Positions 6,700 to 13,936 of a stretch of DNA of 15,164 nucleotides are shown one piece after another. A program made the translations under genes and the position numbers. This DNA is from Pseudonocardiales bacterium. GTDB lineage: Bacteria > Actinomycetota > Actinomycetes > Mycobacteriales > Jatrophihabitantaceae. The stretch spans positions 1-15,164 of the forward strand of contig JAVEEO010000028.1 of assembly GCA_030840415.1 (NCBI GenBank), written 5' to 3'. The notes beneath the pieces were generated by a model that saw only the letters and a list, made by a program, of their open reading frames with translations, made no database searches and was not told where the DNA came from. Each line of letters starts with the position of its first letter. Position 1 is the first letter of the stretch.

Positions 6700-7215
6700 G
6701 TGTTCCTCCGGTACCCGGTCACGGCGGTGGTGCTGTCGCTGCTGATCGGCTGTGAGGCGGGCAAGGACCCCGACCAGTCGCCGTCGCCGCCGCCGAATGC
6801 CTCCCAACCGGCGCTGCCCACCTTCGCCCCGGCGTCGTCGGCCAAGCCCGCTCCGTCCCTGGTGCCGCCCGAGCTGGCCCACTACTGCCACTCCGGCTTT
6901 CCGCTGGAAGGGGTGTACTCACCCCAGCGGCTCACCGTCAAGCAACCCTGCGTGGCGGTGACCGGGATCGCCGCGGCGATCGATCGCGAGCACGACGGCG
7001 ACATGCACATCTCGCTGACCGGGGTGGATCCGAAGTGGCTGAACCAGGTCAACCTGCAGCGTTCCGACCAGAGCCTGGTGGTCGAGGCGGTGCCCTCGAT
7101 CCCGATGACGATGCCGCCGCTGCAGTCCCGGGTGACGATCATCGGGCCGTGGGTGCTGGACACCCAGACCGGCTGGCTGGAGATCCACCCGGTGTGGGCG
7201 ATCCTGCCCGCCTGA
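6700..7215 (+). CDS. Small secreted lipoprotein of unknown function
   Basis: A 171-residue protein. A short hydrophobic signal sequence ends in the lipobox LIGC, with C18 as the predicted lipidated residue, so the protein should be anchored to the outer face of the cytoplasmic membrane. Residues about 24-57 are a Pro/Ser/Ala-rich tether. The remaining ~115 residues look like a compact beta-rich domain with two cysteines (C63, C84) that could form a disulfide, ending in the motif GWLEIHPVWAIL. Similar GW.EIHPVW endings occur in uncharacterised bacterial proteins as far as I recall; I cannot assign a function. The start is a GTG with a strong ribosome site. It is a single gene, divergent from the biosynthetic operon and convergent with the phosphate permease. 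Confidence 0.8.
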   Translation: MFLRYPVTAVVLSLLIGCEAGKDPDQSPSPPPNASQPALPTFAPASSAKPAPSLVPPELAHYCHSGFPLEGVYSPQRLTVKQPCVAVTGIAAAIDREHDGDMHISLTGVDPKWLNQVNLQRSDQSLVVEAVPSIPMTMPPLQSRVTIIGPWVLDTQTGWLEIHPVWAILPA

Positions 7216-7225
7216 ACCCGGCGGC

Positions 7226-7240
7226 CCGGCGTTACGCCGG
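7226..7240. terminator. Hairpin between convergent lipoprotein and phosphate permease genes
   Basis: CCGGCG-TTA-CGCCGG forms a perfect six-pair stem with a three-base loop, placed between two convergent stop codons. There is no T tract on either side, as is usual for actinobacterial terminators. It could serve both directions. Confidence 0.5.
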
Positions 7241-7246
7241 AGGCCC

Positions 7247-8254
7247 TCAGCTGAGCGGGCGCAGCAGCACCCACATCAGCGCCGCCACCGCCGCCGCGGC
7301 CGGAATGGTCAGCACCCAGGCGCCGACGATGTTGCCGGCCACCCCCCAGCGCACCGCCGACAGCCGCCGGGTCGCGCCGGCGCCCATGATCGAGGTGCTG
7401 ATGACGTGGGTGGTCGAGATCGGCAGGCCGTACTGGGCGGCGGTGAACAGCACCCCGCTGGCCACCGTCTGGGCGGCGAAGCCGCTGACCGGGCTGAGCG
7501 AGTAGATCCGGCGCCCGACGGTCCGCATGATCCGCCAGCCACCGGAGTAGGTCCCGGCCGAGATGGCGGCGGCGGCGGACAGGATCACCCAGGTCGGGAT
7601 GCCCGCCCCCTTCTCCAGGTGACCGGAGACCACCAGCGTCAGCGTGATCACGCCCATGGTCTTCTGGGCGTCCTGGCTGCCGTGCCCGAAGGCCATCGCG
7701 GCGGCACTGATCACCTGCGCCCACCGGAACCGCCGCTGGGTGCGGTGGTAGTTGGACCTGCGGAACAGCCACAGCAGCAGCAGCATGAACAGATAGCCCA
7801 GCAGCAGGCCGACCAGCGGCGAGGCGATCATCGGCACCACCACCTTGTCGACCAGGTTGGACCACCGCACGCCCTCGGACCCGGCCAGCGCGGCGCCGAT
7901 CAACCCGCCGATCAGGGCGTGCGAGGACGAGGACGGCAGCCCCAGCCACCAGGTGCCCAGGTTCCAGGCGATCGCGCCCAGCAGGCCGGCCAGCACGATC
8001 AGCAGGCCGTCCCGCCCGGCCGGCGCCTGGATGATGCCGGAGCCGACGGTGGCCGCCACCTTGGTGGAGACCAGTGCCCCGAGGACGTTGGCCACCGCGG
8101 CCATCGCCAGCGCGACCCGGGGCGTCAGCGCCCGGGTCGAGACCGAGGTGGCGATGGCGTTGGCCGAGTCGTGGAAGCCGTTGGTGAAATCGAAGGCCAG
8201 CGCCACGCAGACGATCAGGACTGCCAGTGCAGTCACGCTCACGGCGTGGACCAC
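7247..8254 (-). CDS. PiT-family inorganic phosphate transporter
   Basis: A 335-residue, very hydrophobic membrane protein with about ten predicted transmembrane segments. The duplicated PiT signature is seen twice: FDFTNGFHDSANAIATS near residues 21-37 and GHGSQDAQKTMGV near 190-202. The family co-transports phosphate, usually as a metal-phosphate complex, driven by protons or sodium. It follows the DUF47 gene by 22 bases, the usual PiT partner, so the two form one operon. The start is uncertain: GTG codons at 8254, 8242 and 8236 are all in frame and none has a strong ribosome site. The protein is a little shorter than many PiT proteins (about 400+ residues) because the central loop is short. 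The symbol pitA would be a guess. Confidence 0.93.
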   Translation of the reverse strand: MVHAVSVTALAVLIVCVALAFDFTNGFHDSANAIATSVSTRALTPRVALAMAAVANVLGALVSTKVAATVGSGIIQAPAGRDGLLIVLAGLLGAIAWNLGTWWLGLPSSSSHALIGGLIGAALAGSEGVRWSNLVDKVVVPMIASPLVGLLLGYLFMLLLLWLFRRSNYHRTQRRFRWAQVISAAAMAFGHGSQDAQKTMGVITLTLVVSGHLEKGAGIPTWVILSAAAAISAGTYSGGWRIMRTVGRRIYSLSPVSGFAAQTVASGVLFTAAQYGLPISTTHVISTSIMGAGATRRLSAVRWGVAGNIVGAWVLTIPAAAAVAALMWVLLRPLS

Positions 8255-8276
8255 CCGCGCCGAGCGGGCAGCGTGG

Positions 8277-8894
8277 TCATGACTCCTTCACCGCAATCGT
8301 CTCCACCGCGTGCGCGACGTGCTCCAGCGCGTCGGTGGCCTCCTCCAGCAGATCGGCGACCTGGCGCAGTTTGAGCACCTCCAGGGTGTCGTAGCCGCCG
8401 CCGAACAGTTTCGACAGCAGCTGCCGGTGCACCTGGTCGGCCTCGTTCTCGACCTCGTTGACCTTGATCCAGTACGGCTCCAGGTCCTGCAGGGTGGCCA
8501 GCCGCGCCATCGCGTCGGCGGTCTGGTGCGAGGCCTGCTGGACCAGCCGGATCTGGTCGCGCATCAGGGCCGGCAGTTCGCCCACGTCGGCCAGCACGAT
8601 GAAGTCGGTGGCCTCGTCCATCGCGTCCACCACGTCGTCGAGGGTGCTGGCCAGCCGGTAGATGTCCTCCCGGTCGAACGGCGTCACGAAGCTCTTGTTC
8701 AGCTGGCGCAGGATCCGGTGGGTCACGGCATCGCCGGCGTGTTCCAGGTCGCGCATCGCCGCCGCGATCGCCGGCCGGTCGGCATCGGCCTCGCACAACC
8801 CGGCGAGCACGTCGGCCGACGCCGCGACGTTGCGGCCGCCCTCGGCCAGCAGGTCGTAGAACGCGGTGTCCCTCGGGGTGAATCGTCCTGCCAT
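8277..8894 (-). CDS. DUF47/PhoU-like accessory protein of the PiT transporter
   Basis: A 205-residue all-helical protein of the DUF47 (PhoU-like, PF01865) family. Landmarks are FTPRDTAFYDLL at the N-terminus, the acidic metal-binding helices DLEHAGDAVTHRIL and FDREDIYRLASTLDDVVDAMDEA, and NEVENEADQVHRQLL in the second half. These repeat the E/D-rich PhoU motif twice. The family regulates the PiT permease encoded next to it. The ATG at 8894, with GAGGCGG upstream, gives the usual length; the open frame extends further upstream but there it becomes Arg/Ala-rich and non-coding in character. It is cytoplasmic by prediction. Confidence 0.93.
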   Translation of the reverse strand: MAGRFTPRDTAFYDLLAEGGRNVAASADVLAGLCEADADRPAIAAAMRDLEHAGDAVTHRILRQLNKSFVTPFDREDIYRLASTLDDVVDAMDEATDFIVLADVGELPALMRDQIRLVQQASHQTADAMARLATLQDLEPYWIKVNEVENEADQVHRQLLSKLFGGGYDTLEVLKLRQVADLLEEATDALEHVAHAVETIAVKES

Positions 8895-8951
8895 GGCCGC
8901 CTCGACGTCGTCTGCCGGCAGCGGGATGGAGCCTGCCGGGATGGTGGGCCG

Positions 8952-8957
8952 ACAGTA
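8952..8957 (-). promoter_or_regulatory. Possible -10 box for the DUF47-PiT operon
   Basis: The minus strand reads TACTGT, which fits TANNNT and lies about 58 bases upstream of the DUF47 start, in the gap that separates it from the divergent pptH operon. No clear -35 box is seen, so the call is weak. Confidence 0.25.
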
Positions 8958-9070
8958 TCGGTTCGGCCATCCCGCGCTCGGCAGCCGTGCCCGGTGACCC
9001 GCCGACGGCGTGCGGAGGACGGCGGACCGGAGCGCGGCACGTTCGCGATCCCGGCCCGGCCCGGCACCCT

Positions 9071-9076
9071 TAGACT
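9071..9076 (+). promoter_or_regulatory. -10 box of the pptH-pptT operon
   Basis: TAGACT fits the actinobacterial TANNNT -10 pattern. A GTG begins eight bases after its last base (9084), the geometry of a leaderless transcript. No consensus -35 is evident, which is common in these organisms. Confidence 0.45.
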
Positions 9077-9083
9077 CGGCCGG

Positions 9084-9146
9084 GTGCGCGACTCGCCCGG
9101 CAACCGGCCGGTGGGCGGCCAGGGACGTGCGGAAGATGGGCTGTAG
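9084..9146 (+). CDS. Putative leaderless 20-codon upstream ORF
   Basis: A GTG placed where the transcript from the TAGACT box should begin opens a frame of 20 codons that ends at TAG (9144-9146), five bases before the GTG of pptH. The frame differs from pptH. Leaderless small ORFs ahead of genes are common in mycobacteria. A ribosome terminating here could reinitiate on pptH, whose own ribosome site is weak. The peptide (begins MRDSPGNRP) resembles nothing I know. It rests on position alone. Confidence 0.35.
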   Translation: MRDSPGNRPVGGQGRAEDGL

Positions 9147-9151
9147 GTCTG

Positions 9152-10003
9152 GTGTCATCGGCAACGAGCGAGGCGGCCAAGCTGCTCGCGGTGAGCGACC
9201 TGCACATGGGCTATGCCGACAACCGGCAGATCGTGGACCGGCTGCGGCCGACCACCGACCAGGACTGGCTGGTGGTCGCCGGCGACGTCGGCGAGGTCGC
9301 CGAGCAGATCCAGCACACCCTGGCCGTGCTGCGCAGCCGGTTCGCCACCGTCGTCTGGGCACCGGGCAACCACGAGCTGTGGTCGCACCGGTCCGATCCG
9401 CTGACCCTGCGTGGGGACTACCGCTACCAGCACCTGGTGCGGATCTGCCGGGACCTCGGGGTGCTCACCCCCGAGGATCCCTATCCGATCTGGCACGGGC
9501 CGGGCGGCCCGGTCACGGTGGCGCCGCTGTTCCTGGGCTACGACTACACCTTCCGGCCGCCGGGGGCCGACACCCAGGAGGAGGCGCTGGAGGCGGCGTA
9601 CCGCAGCGGGGTCGTCTGCACCGACGAGCACCTGTTGCACCCCGACCCCTATCCCAGCCGGGAGGCGTGGTGCCGGGCCCGGGTGGACTACACCCTGCAG
9701 CGGCTCGAGGCGTGTGACCCGGCCCTGCCGACGGTGCTGGTCAACCACTACCCGCTGACCCGGCTGCCGACCCTGGTGCTGCGCTATCCCGAGTTCGCGC
9801 AGTGGTGCGGCACCGAACTCACCGCCGACTGGCACCGCCGCTTCCGGGCCAGTGCCGTGGTGTACGGCCACCTGCACATCCCGCGCACCACCTTCGAGGA
9901 CGGCACCCGGTTCGAGGAGGTCTCATTGGGCTACCCCCGGGAGTGGCAGGCCCGCAGCCAGGCCAAGCAGTGGCCTCGCCAGATCCTGCCCGAACCGGCG
10001 TGA
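9152..10003 (+). CDS. pptH: Metallophosphoesterase, PptH-like 4'-phosphopantetheinyl hydrolase
   Basis: A 283-residue calcineurin-like phosphoesterase. The metal-binding blocks appear in order: D16-L-H18, G44-D45, G72-N73-H74-E75, N198-H199 and G239-H240-L241-H242. Beyond the general family, the sequence closely follows M. tuberculosis Rv2795c (PptH) as I remember it (VSDLH.GY, APGNHELW, VLVNHYPL, YGHLHIPRTT, SLGYPREW), and like Rv2795c it sits directly before pptT. PptH removes 4'-phosphopantetheine from holo carrier proteins, opposing PptT. The start is the GTG at 9152, giving an N-terminus that begins just before the first strand. Its stop overlaps the pptT start (GTGA), so the two opposing enzymes should be made together. 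It is cytoplasmic by prediction. Confidence 0.88.
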   Translation: MSSATSEAAKLLAVSDLHMGYADNRQIVDRLRPTTDQDWLVVAGDVGEVAEQIQHTLAVLRSRFATVVWAPGNHELWSHRSDPLTLRGDYRYQHLVRICRDLGVLTPEDPYPIWHGPGGPVTVAPLFLGYDYTFRPPGADTQEEALEAAYRSGVVCTDEHLLHPDPYPSREAWCRARVDYTLQRLEACDPALPTVLVNHYPLTRLPTLVLRYPEFAQWCGTELTADWHRRFRASAVVYGHLHIPRTTFEDGTRFEEVSLGYPREWQARSQAKQWPRQILPEPA

Positions 10004-10665
10004 TCGAGCGGCTGCTGCCGGAGTGGGTGCGGGCCGTCGACACCACCTCCGATGCCTCTGAGGACACCCTGTGGCCCGCCGAGCGTGCCGTGCTCGAGCG
10101 GGCGGTGCCCAAGCGCCGGATCGAGTTCGCCACCGCCCGGTTCTGTGCCCGGGCCGCCCTGGCCGAGCTGGGCGTGCCGCCGGCTGCGATCCTGCCCGGC
10201 CCGCGCGGGGCCCCGGGCTGGCCGCCGGGCATCGTCGGCAGCATGACGCACTGCGCCGGCTACCGGGGTGCGGCGGTGGCCAGCCAGGAGTTCGGCGCGA
10301 GCATCGGCATCGACGCCGAACCGCACGGGCCGCTGCCCGACGGCGTGCTGGCCGCCATCGCCCGGCCCGAGGAGCACCGCTGGCTGGCCGAGCTCGCGGC
10401 CAGTTGCCCGCAGGTGCACTGGGACCGTTTGCTGTTCAGCATGAAGGAATCGGTCTACAAGGCCTGGTTCCCGCTGACCGGCAGCTGGTTGGACTTCGAC
10501 GAGGCCAGCATCACCGTCGACCCCGCGGCCGGCACCTTCACAGCGGTGCTGCAGGTGCCCGGACCGATGCTCAACGGCCGGGAGCTGACCTGCTTCAGCG
10601 GCCGGTTCAGCACCTATGACGGCCTGGTGCTGACCGCGATCGCGGTACCGGCCGGCGCCGGGTGA
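10000..10665 (+). CDS. pptT: 4'-phosphopantetheinyl transferase, PptT/Sfp type
   Basis: A 221-residue protein, close to the 227 of M. tuberculosis PptT. Family landmarks: PKRRIEF, GSMTHCAGYRGA, the Mg/CoA-binding GIDAEPH with D105 and E107, and the signature FSMKESVYKAWFPLT with K149, E150 and K154. The enzyme transfers the phosphopantetheine arm of CoA to a conserved serine of carrier proteins (fatty acid, polyketide and peptide synthases). The GTG start overlaps the pptH stop by four bases. It probably activates the ACP at 4256-4510 as well as housekeeping carriers, which is inference. The call is very secure; orthology to PptT is supported by the pptH neighbour. Confidence 0.95.
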   Translation: MIERLLPEWVRAVDTTSDASEDTLWPAERAVLERAVPKRRIEFATARFCARAALAELGVPPAAILPGPRGAPGWPPGIVGSMTHCAGYRGAAVASQEFGASIGIDAEPHGPLPDGVLAAIARPEEHRWLAELAASCPQVHWDRLLFSMKESVYKAWFPLTGSWLDFDEASITVDPAAGTFTAVLQVPGPMLNGRELTCFSGRFSTYDGLVLTAIAVPAGAG

Positions 10666-10681
10666 GCGGACGGGCCACCGG

Positions 10682-12019
10682 ATGAGCGGCCGGCCCGAGC
10701 CGCCGGCGATGCCGGAACGCAACTGGGCGGACAACGTGGAGTTCTCCGCGGCCAGGTACGGCCGGCCTGCTTCGCTGGCCGAGCTGCGCGGGCTGGTGGC
10801 CGACAGCCGCCGGGTGCGGGTGCTGGGCGCCGGGCACTCGTTCAGCCAGATCGGCAACACCACCGGCACGCTGATCTCGCTGGCCGGCCTGCCCGCGGTG
10901 GTCGAGGTGGACAGCGCCGGCCGGCAGGTCGAGGTCTCGGCCGGCCTGCGGTACGGCCAGCTGGCCGCCCGGCTGCACCGGCACGGCCTGGCGCTGCACA
11001 ACCTGCCGTCGCTGCCGCACGTCACGGTGGCCGGTGCCTGCGCCACCGCCACTCACGGTTCCGGCGACGGCAATGCCGGCCTGCAGGCAGCGGTGGCCGC
11101 GCTCGAGGTGCTCGGCGCCGACGGCGAGCTGCGCAGGCTCAGCCGTACCGGCGAGACCGCGGACGAGTTCGCGGGCACGGTGGTCGGCCTGGGCGCGCTG
11201 GGGGTGGTGACCCGGCTCTGGCTGGACGTCGAGCCGACCTACTCCGTGCGCCAGTACGTCTACGACGGCCTGGCGCACGAGCAGGCCGTCGACCACGTCG
11301 ACGAGATCCTGGCCAGTGGCTACAGCGTCAGCCTGTTCACCCGGTGGCAGCCACCGGCCCCGGTCTACCAGGTGTGGCGCAAGCTGCGGGTCAGCGCGGA
11401 CAGCGCCGTCGACGGTGGGGCTACCGCCGGCGAGGCGGACGGCGACCCGGGCGACCCGGCGCCGGAGTTCTTCGGTGCCACCGCCGCGCCGGTCGCGCGG
11501 CATCCGCTGCCCGGCATGACCGGCGAGAACTGCACCGCCCAGCTCGGCCGGATCGGGCCCTGGCACGAGCGGCTGCCGCACTTCCGGCTGGACTTCCTGC
11601 CCAGCAGCGGGGCGGAGTTGCAGTCGGAGTACCTGGTGCCGCGCGGGCTGGCGCGGCAGGCGCTCGCAGCGGTGGCGGCGATCGGGGACCGGGTGGCGCC
11701 GGTGCTGCAGGTCTGCGAGCTGCGCAGCATCGCCGCCGACGAGTGCTGGCTCAGCCCGAGCTATCGCAGGGACAGCCTGGGGCTGCACTTCACCTGGGTC
11801 GCCGACGCCACGGCCGTCCTGCCGGTACTGGCCGAGCTCGAGCGGCGGCTGGCACCGCTGCGGGCGCGGCCGCACTGGGCGAAACTGTTCGGCACCGAGC
11901 CGGCGGTGCTGGCCGGGCTGTATGACCGCTACGTCGACTTCGGGCGATTGCTGGCATCGCGCGACCCGCGGCGAACGTTCGGCAACGCATTCCTGGACCG
12001 GTATTTCCCGCGGCCCTGA
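10682..12019 (+). CDS. Alditol oxidase-like FAD-dependent oxidoreductase (VAO family)
   Basis: A 445-residue flavoprotein that follows Streptomyces alditol oxidase (AldO) along its length. The N-terminal PCMH FAD domain has VLGAGHSFS with H52 as the expected covalent FAD attachment, SLPHVTVAGACATATHGSG near 112-128, and GALGVVT. The C-terminal substrate domain has PHFRLDF.PSSGAELQSEYL, CELRSIAADECWLSP with E346, FTW with T371 and HWAK with K401, all counterparts of AldO active-site residues. The family oxidises the terminal carbinol of polyols such as xylitol or sorbitol to aldoses, making H2O2. A D/G/A-rich insertion near residues 240-265 is not in AldO as I recall it. It begins 16 bases after pptT, so it is probably co-transcribed, with no clear functional link. 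The actual polyol is unknown. Confidence 0.9.
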   Translation: MSGRPEPPAMPERNWADNVEFSAARYGRPASLAELRGLVADSRRVRVLGAGHSFSQIGNTTGTLISLAGLPAVVEVDSAGRQVEVSAGLRYGQLAARLHRHGLALHNLPSLPHVTVAGACATATHGSGDGNAGLQAAVAALEVLGADGELRRLSRTGETADEFAGTVVGLGALGVVTRLWLDVEPTYSVRQYVYDGLAHEQAVDHVDEILASGYSVSLFTRWQPPAPVYQVWRKLRVSADSAVDGGATAGEADGDPGDPAPEFFGATAAPVARHPLPGMTGENCTAQLGRIGPWHERLPHFRLDFLPSSGAELQSEYLVPRGLARQALAAVAAIGDRVAPVLQVCELRSIAADECWLSPSYRRDSLGLHFTWVADATAVLPVLAELERRLAPLRARPHWAKLFGTEPAVLAGLYDRYVDFGRLLASRDPRRTFGNAFLDRYFPRP

Positions 12020-12025
12020 TCCCCA

Positions 12026-12077
12026 CTGTCTACAACGGCCGGTCTCCGGAGAGACACTGTCTACATCGCTGTCTACA
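12026..12077 (+). repeat. Three direct repeats CTGTCTACA
   Basis: Exact copies lie at 12026-12034, 12057-12065 and 12069-12077; the last two are each followed by TCG. A palindrome TCTCCGGAGA (12043-12052) within a GTCTC/GAGAC stem lies between the first two. They fall just after the alditol oxidase stop. They may be regulator binding sites or remnants of a mobile or regulatory element. Confidence 0.6.
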
Positions 12078-12093
12078 TCGCGGATAACTAATT

Positions 12094-12106
12094 CCAGACA
12101 GTCTGG
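12094..12106. promoter_or_regulatory. Inverted repeat CCAGAC-A-GTCTGG
   Basis: A perfect 6-1-6 inverted repeat right after the CTGTCTACA repeats. Its AGACAGTCT core shares the GTCT/AGAC elements of the repeats. It is a possible operator or a weak hairpin. Confidence 0.35.
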
Positions 12107-12137
12107 GGATAGCCGCCTAGTGAGCTGCCCGAGCCTT

Positions 12138-12155
12138 GCCCGGCGGTTGCCGGGC
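12138..12155 (+). terminator. Strong GC hairpin after the alditol oxidase gene
   Basis: GCCCGGC-GGTT-GCCGGGC is a perfect seven-pair stem with a four-base loop, about 120 bases past the alditol oxidase stop. No T tract follows. It probably ends the pptH-pptT-oxidase transcript. Confidence 0.55.
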
Positions 12156-12399
12156 CGGCCGCTCGATCTGGTTTAACCTTACTTTGAGTGATGATCCGTG
12201 GCTGCACTCTTCGGCAGCCGCGGGTCTTGTCACGCCCCGAGCCAGACGAAGCATCGGAAAAGGCGTGACACTGTGTCTATGGTTGGATAGCGACCAACAG
12301 TCGAGACTTACCTGCAATGCCTCGTTACCGTTCGTCCTCAGAATCTGGAGGGCCCTCGGCACGCTTTTGCGTGCTGCGGCCGTCCTGCCGGTCAGGCCG

Positions 12400-13911
12400 A
12401 TGACCGATTCCTACCGCTCCGGATCAGAATCCTCTGACGACGACCCGGGGGCAAGGGGGTCCCTGCCGGGAAAGCCGACCACCTCGGTCGCGGTCGTGGG
12501 AACCAACCTCTCCGGCGTCGTGACGTTGTGGTCCGGCGGCGCGGCGGCCATGTTCGGCTGGACCGAGGAGGAGGCGGTCGGCCGCCCGATCGCGGACCTG
12601 GCGAATTGGGGCCTGTCGCGCAAGGACGTCACCGAGTTCCTGTTCGTCGGCACCAGTGGCCTGTGGGTGCACGAGCACGAGGTGACCACCCGCCACGGCG
12701 AGCGGATGCGGCTCAAGACCACCGCTTCGCTGGTCACCGGCGCCGAGGGCGCGGACGAGGTGCTGGCGTCCTCGATCCGGATCGAGCTGCCGGAAGGGCG
12801 GATGCGGCTGTCGATGACCGAACGGCCGTTCCGGGCGCTGCTTGAACGGGGCAGCGACCTGGTGGTGATCTGCGATCGCAACCTGGTGATCAGCTATGCC
12901 GGCCCGTCGTTGTGGCAGATGTTCGGCTGCGTGCCCCGCCAGGTGATCGGCCACTCCGGCTGGGACTACGTGCATCCGGAGGACCTGCCGGCAGTACGCC
13001 GGGACTGGGAGGGCGCGATCAGCGGGGCCGGGGAGTACCGCCGGCTGGAACTGCGCATCCGCAACGGCGAGGGCAACTGGCGCTGGATCGAGGTGCGGAT
13101 CAGCAACCTGGTCGCCGACGTGTCGGTCGGCGCCATGGTCCTCAACGTGCGCGACATCACCGAGCAGCACGAGATCGCCGAGGCATTGGCCTCCAGCGAG
13201 CACCTGCTGCAAACGATCGTGGACGCTTCGGTCGAGGGCGTCTGCATCGTCGATCCGGAGGGCAGCATCGTGCTGGCCAACTACCGGATCGCCACGATGT
13301 TGGCCGTCGATCACGTGCGGCTGCTGTCCGGCCAGATCTGGGACTTCTTCGACGAGGAAACCTCGCAGATGCTGCGGCAGCGGCTGCGGCAGCGCTCCCG
13401 CGGCGTGCGGGAGCTGTACGAGTTCGCCTTCCGCAGGCTCGACGGGCAGCGCCGGTGGCTGCGGGTGGCGGGCGCGCCGTGGTACGACCAGACCGGCCGG
13501 TTCATGGGCGCGGTCGGCATGGTCACCGACGTCACCGAGCTCAAGCAGCGCGAGGAACTCACCGGCGCCGGCCCGGGGATGTCGACGCTGGCCCGGCTCG
13601 GCGACGGCCCGGGTGGTTACCTCCAGAACCGGTTCGGCGAGCAGTTCACCCATCTCGTGCCCGCGCCCGACCTGGCCCCGCCGAGCCAGCCGGCCCGTTC
13701 GCTGCCCGGTCTGGAGCGGCTCTCGCGCCGCGAGATCGAGGTGGTGCGGATGCTGCTGCTCGGCGACCGGGTTCCGGTGATCGCCCGGCAGCTGTTCATC
13801 AGCCAGAGCACCGTCCGCAACCACCTGTCCTCGGTGTTCCGCAAGCTGCGGGTGAGCTCGCAGCAGGAGCTGATCGTGCTGCTGCGCGAGCGGGACTCGG
13901 CCGGCCGCTAG
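12400..13911 (+). CDS. LuxR-type transcriptional regulator with three PAS domains
   Basis: A 503-residue protein from the ATG at 12400. Three PAS-like sensor domains are seen: about 28-130 (VVTLWSGGAAAMFGWTEEEAVGRP), 139-262 (DLVVICDRNLVISYAGPSLWQMFG ending in MVLNVRDITEQ) and 264-385 (GVCIVDPEGSIVLANYR ending in GMVTDVTEL). After a Pro/Gly-rich linker, residues about 438-503 form a LuxR/GerE helix-turn-helix (LSRREIEVVRMLLLGDRVPVIARQLFISQSTVRNHLSSVFRKL, split here only by its turn). There is no receiver or kinase domain, so it is a one-component regulator that would sense a ligand, redox state or energy through PAS. The start is uncertain because the ribosome site is weak and the frame is open upstream to 12136. 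No target genes can be named. It stands alone, convergent with the VOC gene. Confidence 0.87.
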   Translation: MTDSYRSGSESSDDDPGARGSLPGKPTTSVAVVGTNLSGVVTLWSGGAAAMFGWTEEEAVGRPIADLANWGLSRKDVTEFLFVGTSGLWVHEHEVTTRHGERMRLKTTASLVTGAEGADEVLASSIRIELPEGRMRLSMTERPFRALLERGSDLVVICDRNLVISYAGPSLWQMFGCVPRQVIGHSGWDYVHPEDLPAVRRDWEGAISGAGEYRRLELRIRNGEGNWRWIEVRISNLVADVSVGAMVLNVRDITEQHEIAEALASSEHLLQTIVDASVEGVCIVDPEGSIVLANYRIATMLAVDHVRLLSGQIWDFFDEETSQMLRQRLRQRSRGVRELYEFAFRRLDGQRRWLRVAGAPWYDQTGRFMGAVGMVTDVTELKQREELTGAGPGMSTLARLGDGPGGYLQNRFGEQFTHLVPAPDLAPPSQPARSLPGLERLSRREIEVVRMLLLGDRVPVIARQLFISQSTVRNHLSSVFRKLRVSSQQELIVLLRERDSAGR

Positions 13912-13936
13912 GGAGCCGCCGCCTCAACCGGCCGGC

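Larger units (their letters stand above)
12020..12399. other. AT-richer intergenic region with repeats and a hairpin
   Basis: About 380 bases without a convincing gene, clearly lower in GC than the rest. From left to right: three CTGTCTACA repeats with a palindrome between them, an inverted repeat, a strong hairpin, then about 245 bases with runs such as TTTAACCTTACTTTG and TATGGTTGG that could hold the regulator promoter. An open frame runs through the right part in phase with the regulator, but its composition does not look coding. Confidence 0.6.

Noticed and set aside
5154..6755. 533-codon plus-strand open frame opposite the radical SAM and diiron genes
   Set aside because: Low-complexity composition typical of a shadow frame; both opposing genes have clear motifs and ribosome sites.
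8895..9362. Upstream extension of the DUF47 protein
   Set aside because: The added 156 residues are Arg/Ala/Pro-rich and overlap the pptH start; the ATG at 8894 gives the normal family start and length.
10607..11875. 422-codon minus-strand open frame opposite the alditol oxidase
   Set aside because: Shadow frame; the plus strand matches AldO along its full length.
12282..12298. GTTGG/CCAAC inverted repeat upstream of the regulator
   Set aside because: Only five paired bases with a seven-base spacer; not distinguishable from chance.
12117..12362. 81-codon minus-strand frame in the intergenic region before the regulator
   Set aside because: No ribosome site, no recognisable features, and no coding-like third-position GC.
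12424..13824. 466-codon minus-strand open frame opposite the PAS-LuxR gene
   Set aside because: No recognisable domain; composition mirrors the third-position GC of the real gene on the plus strand.
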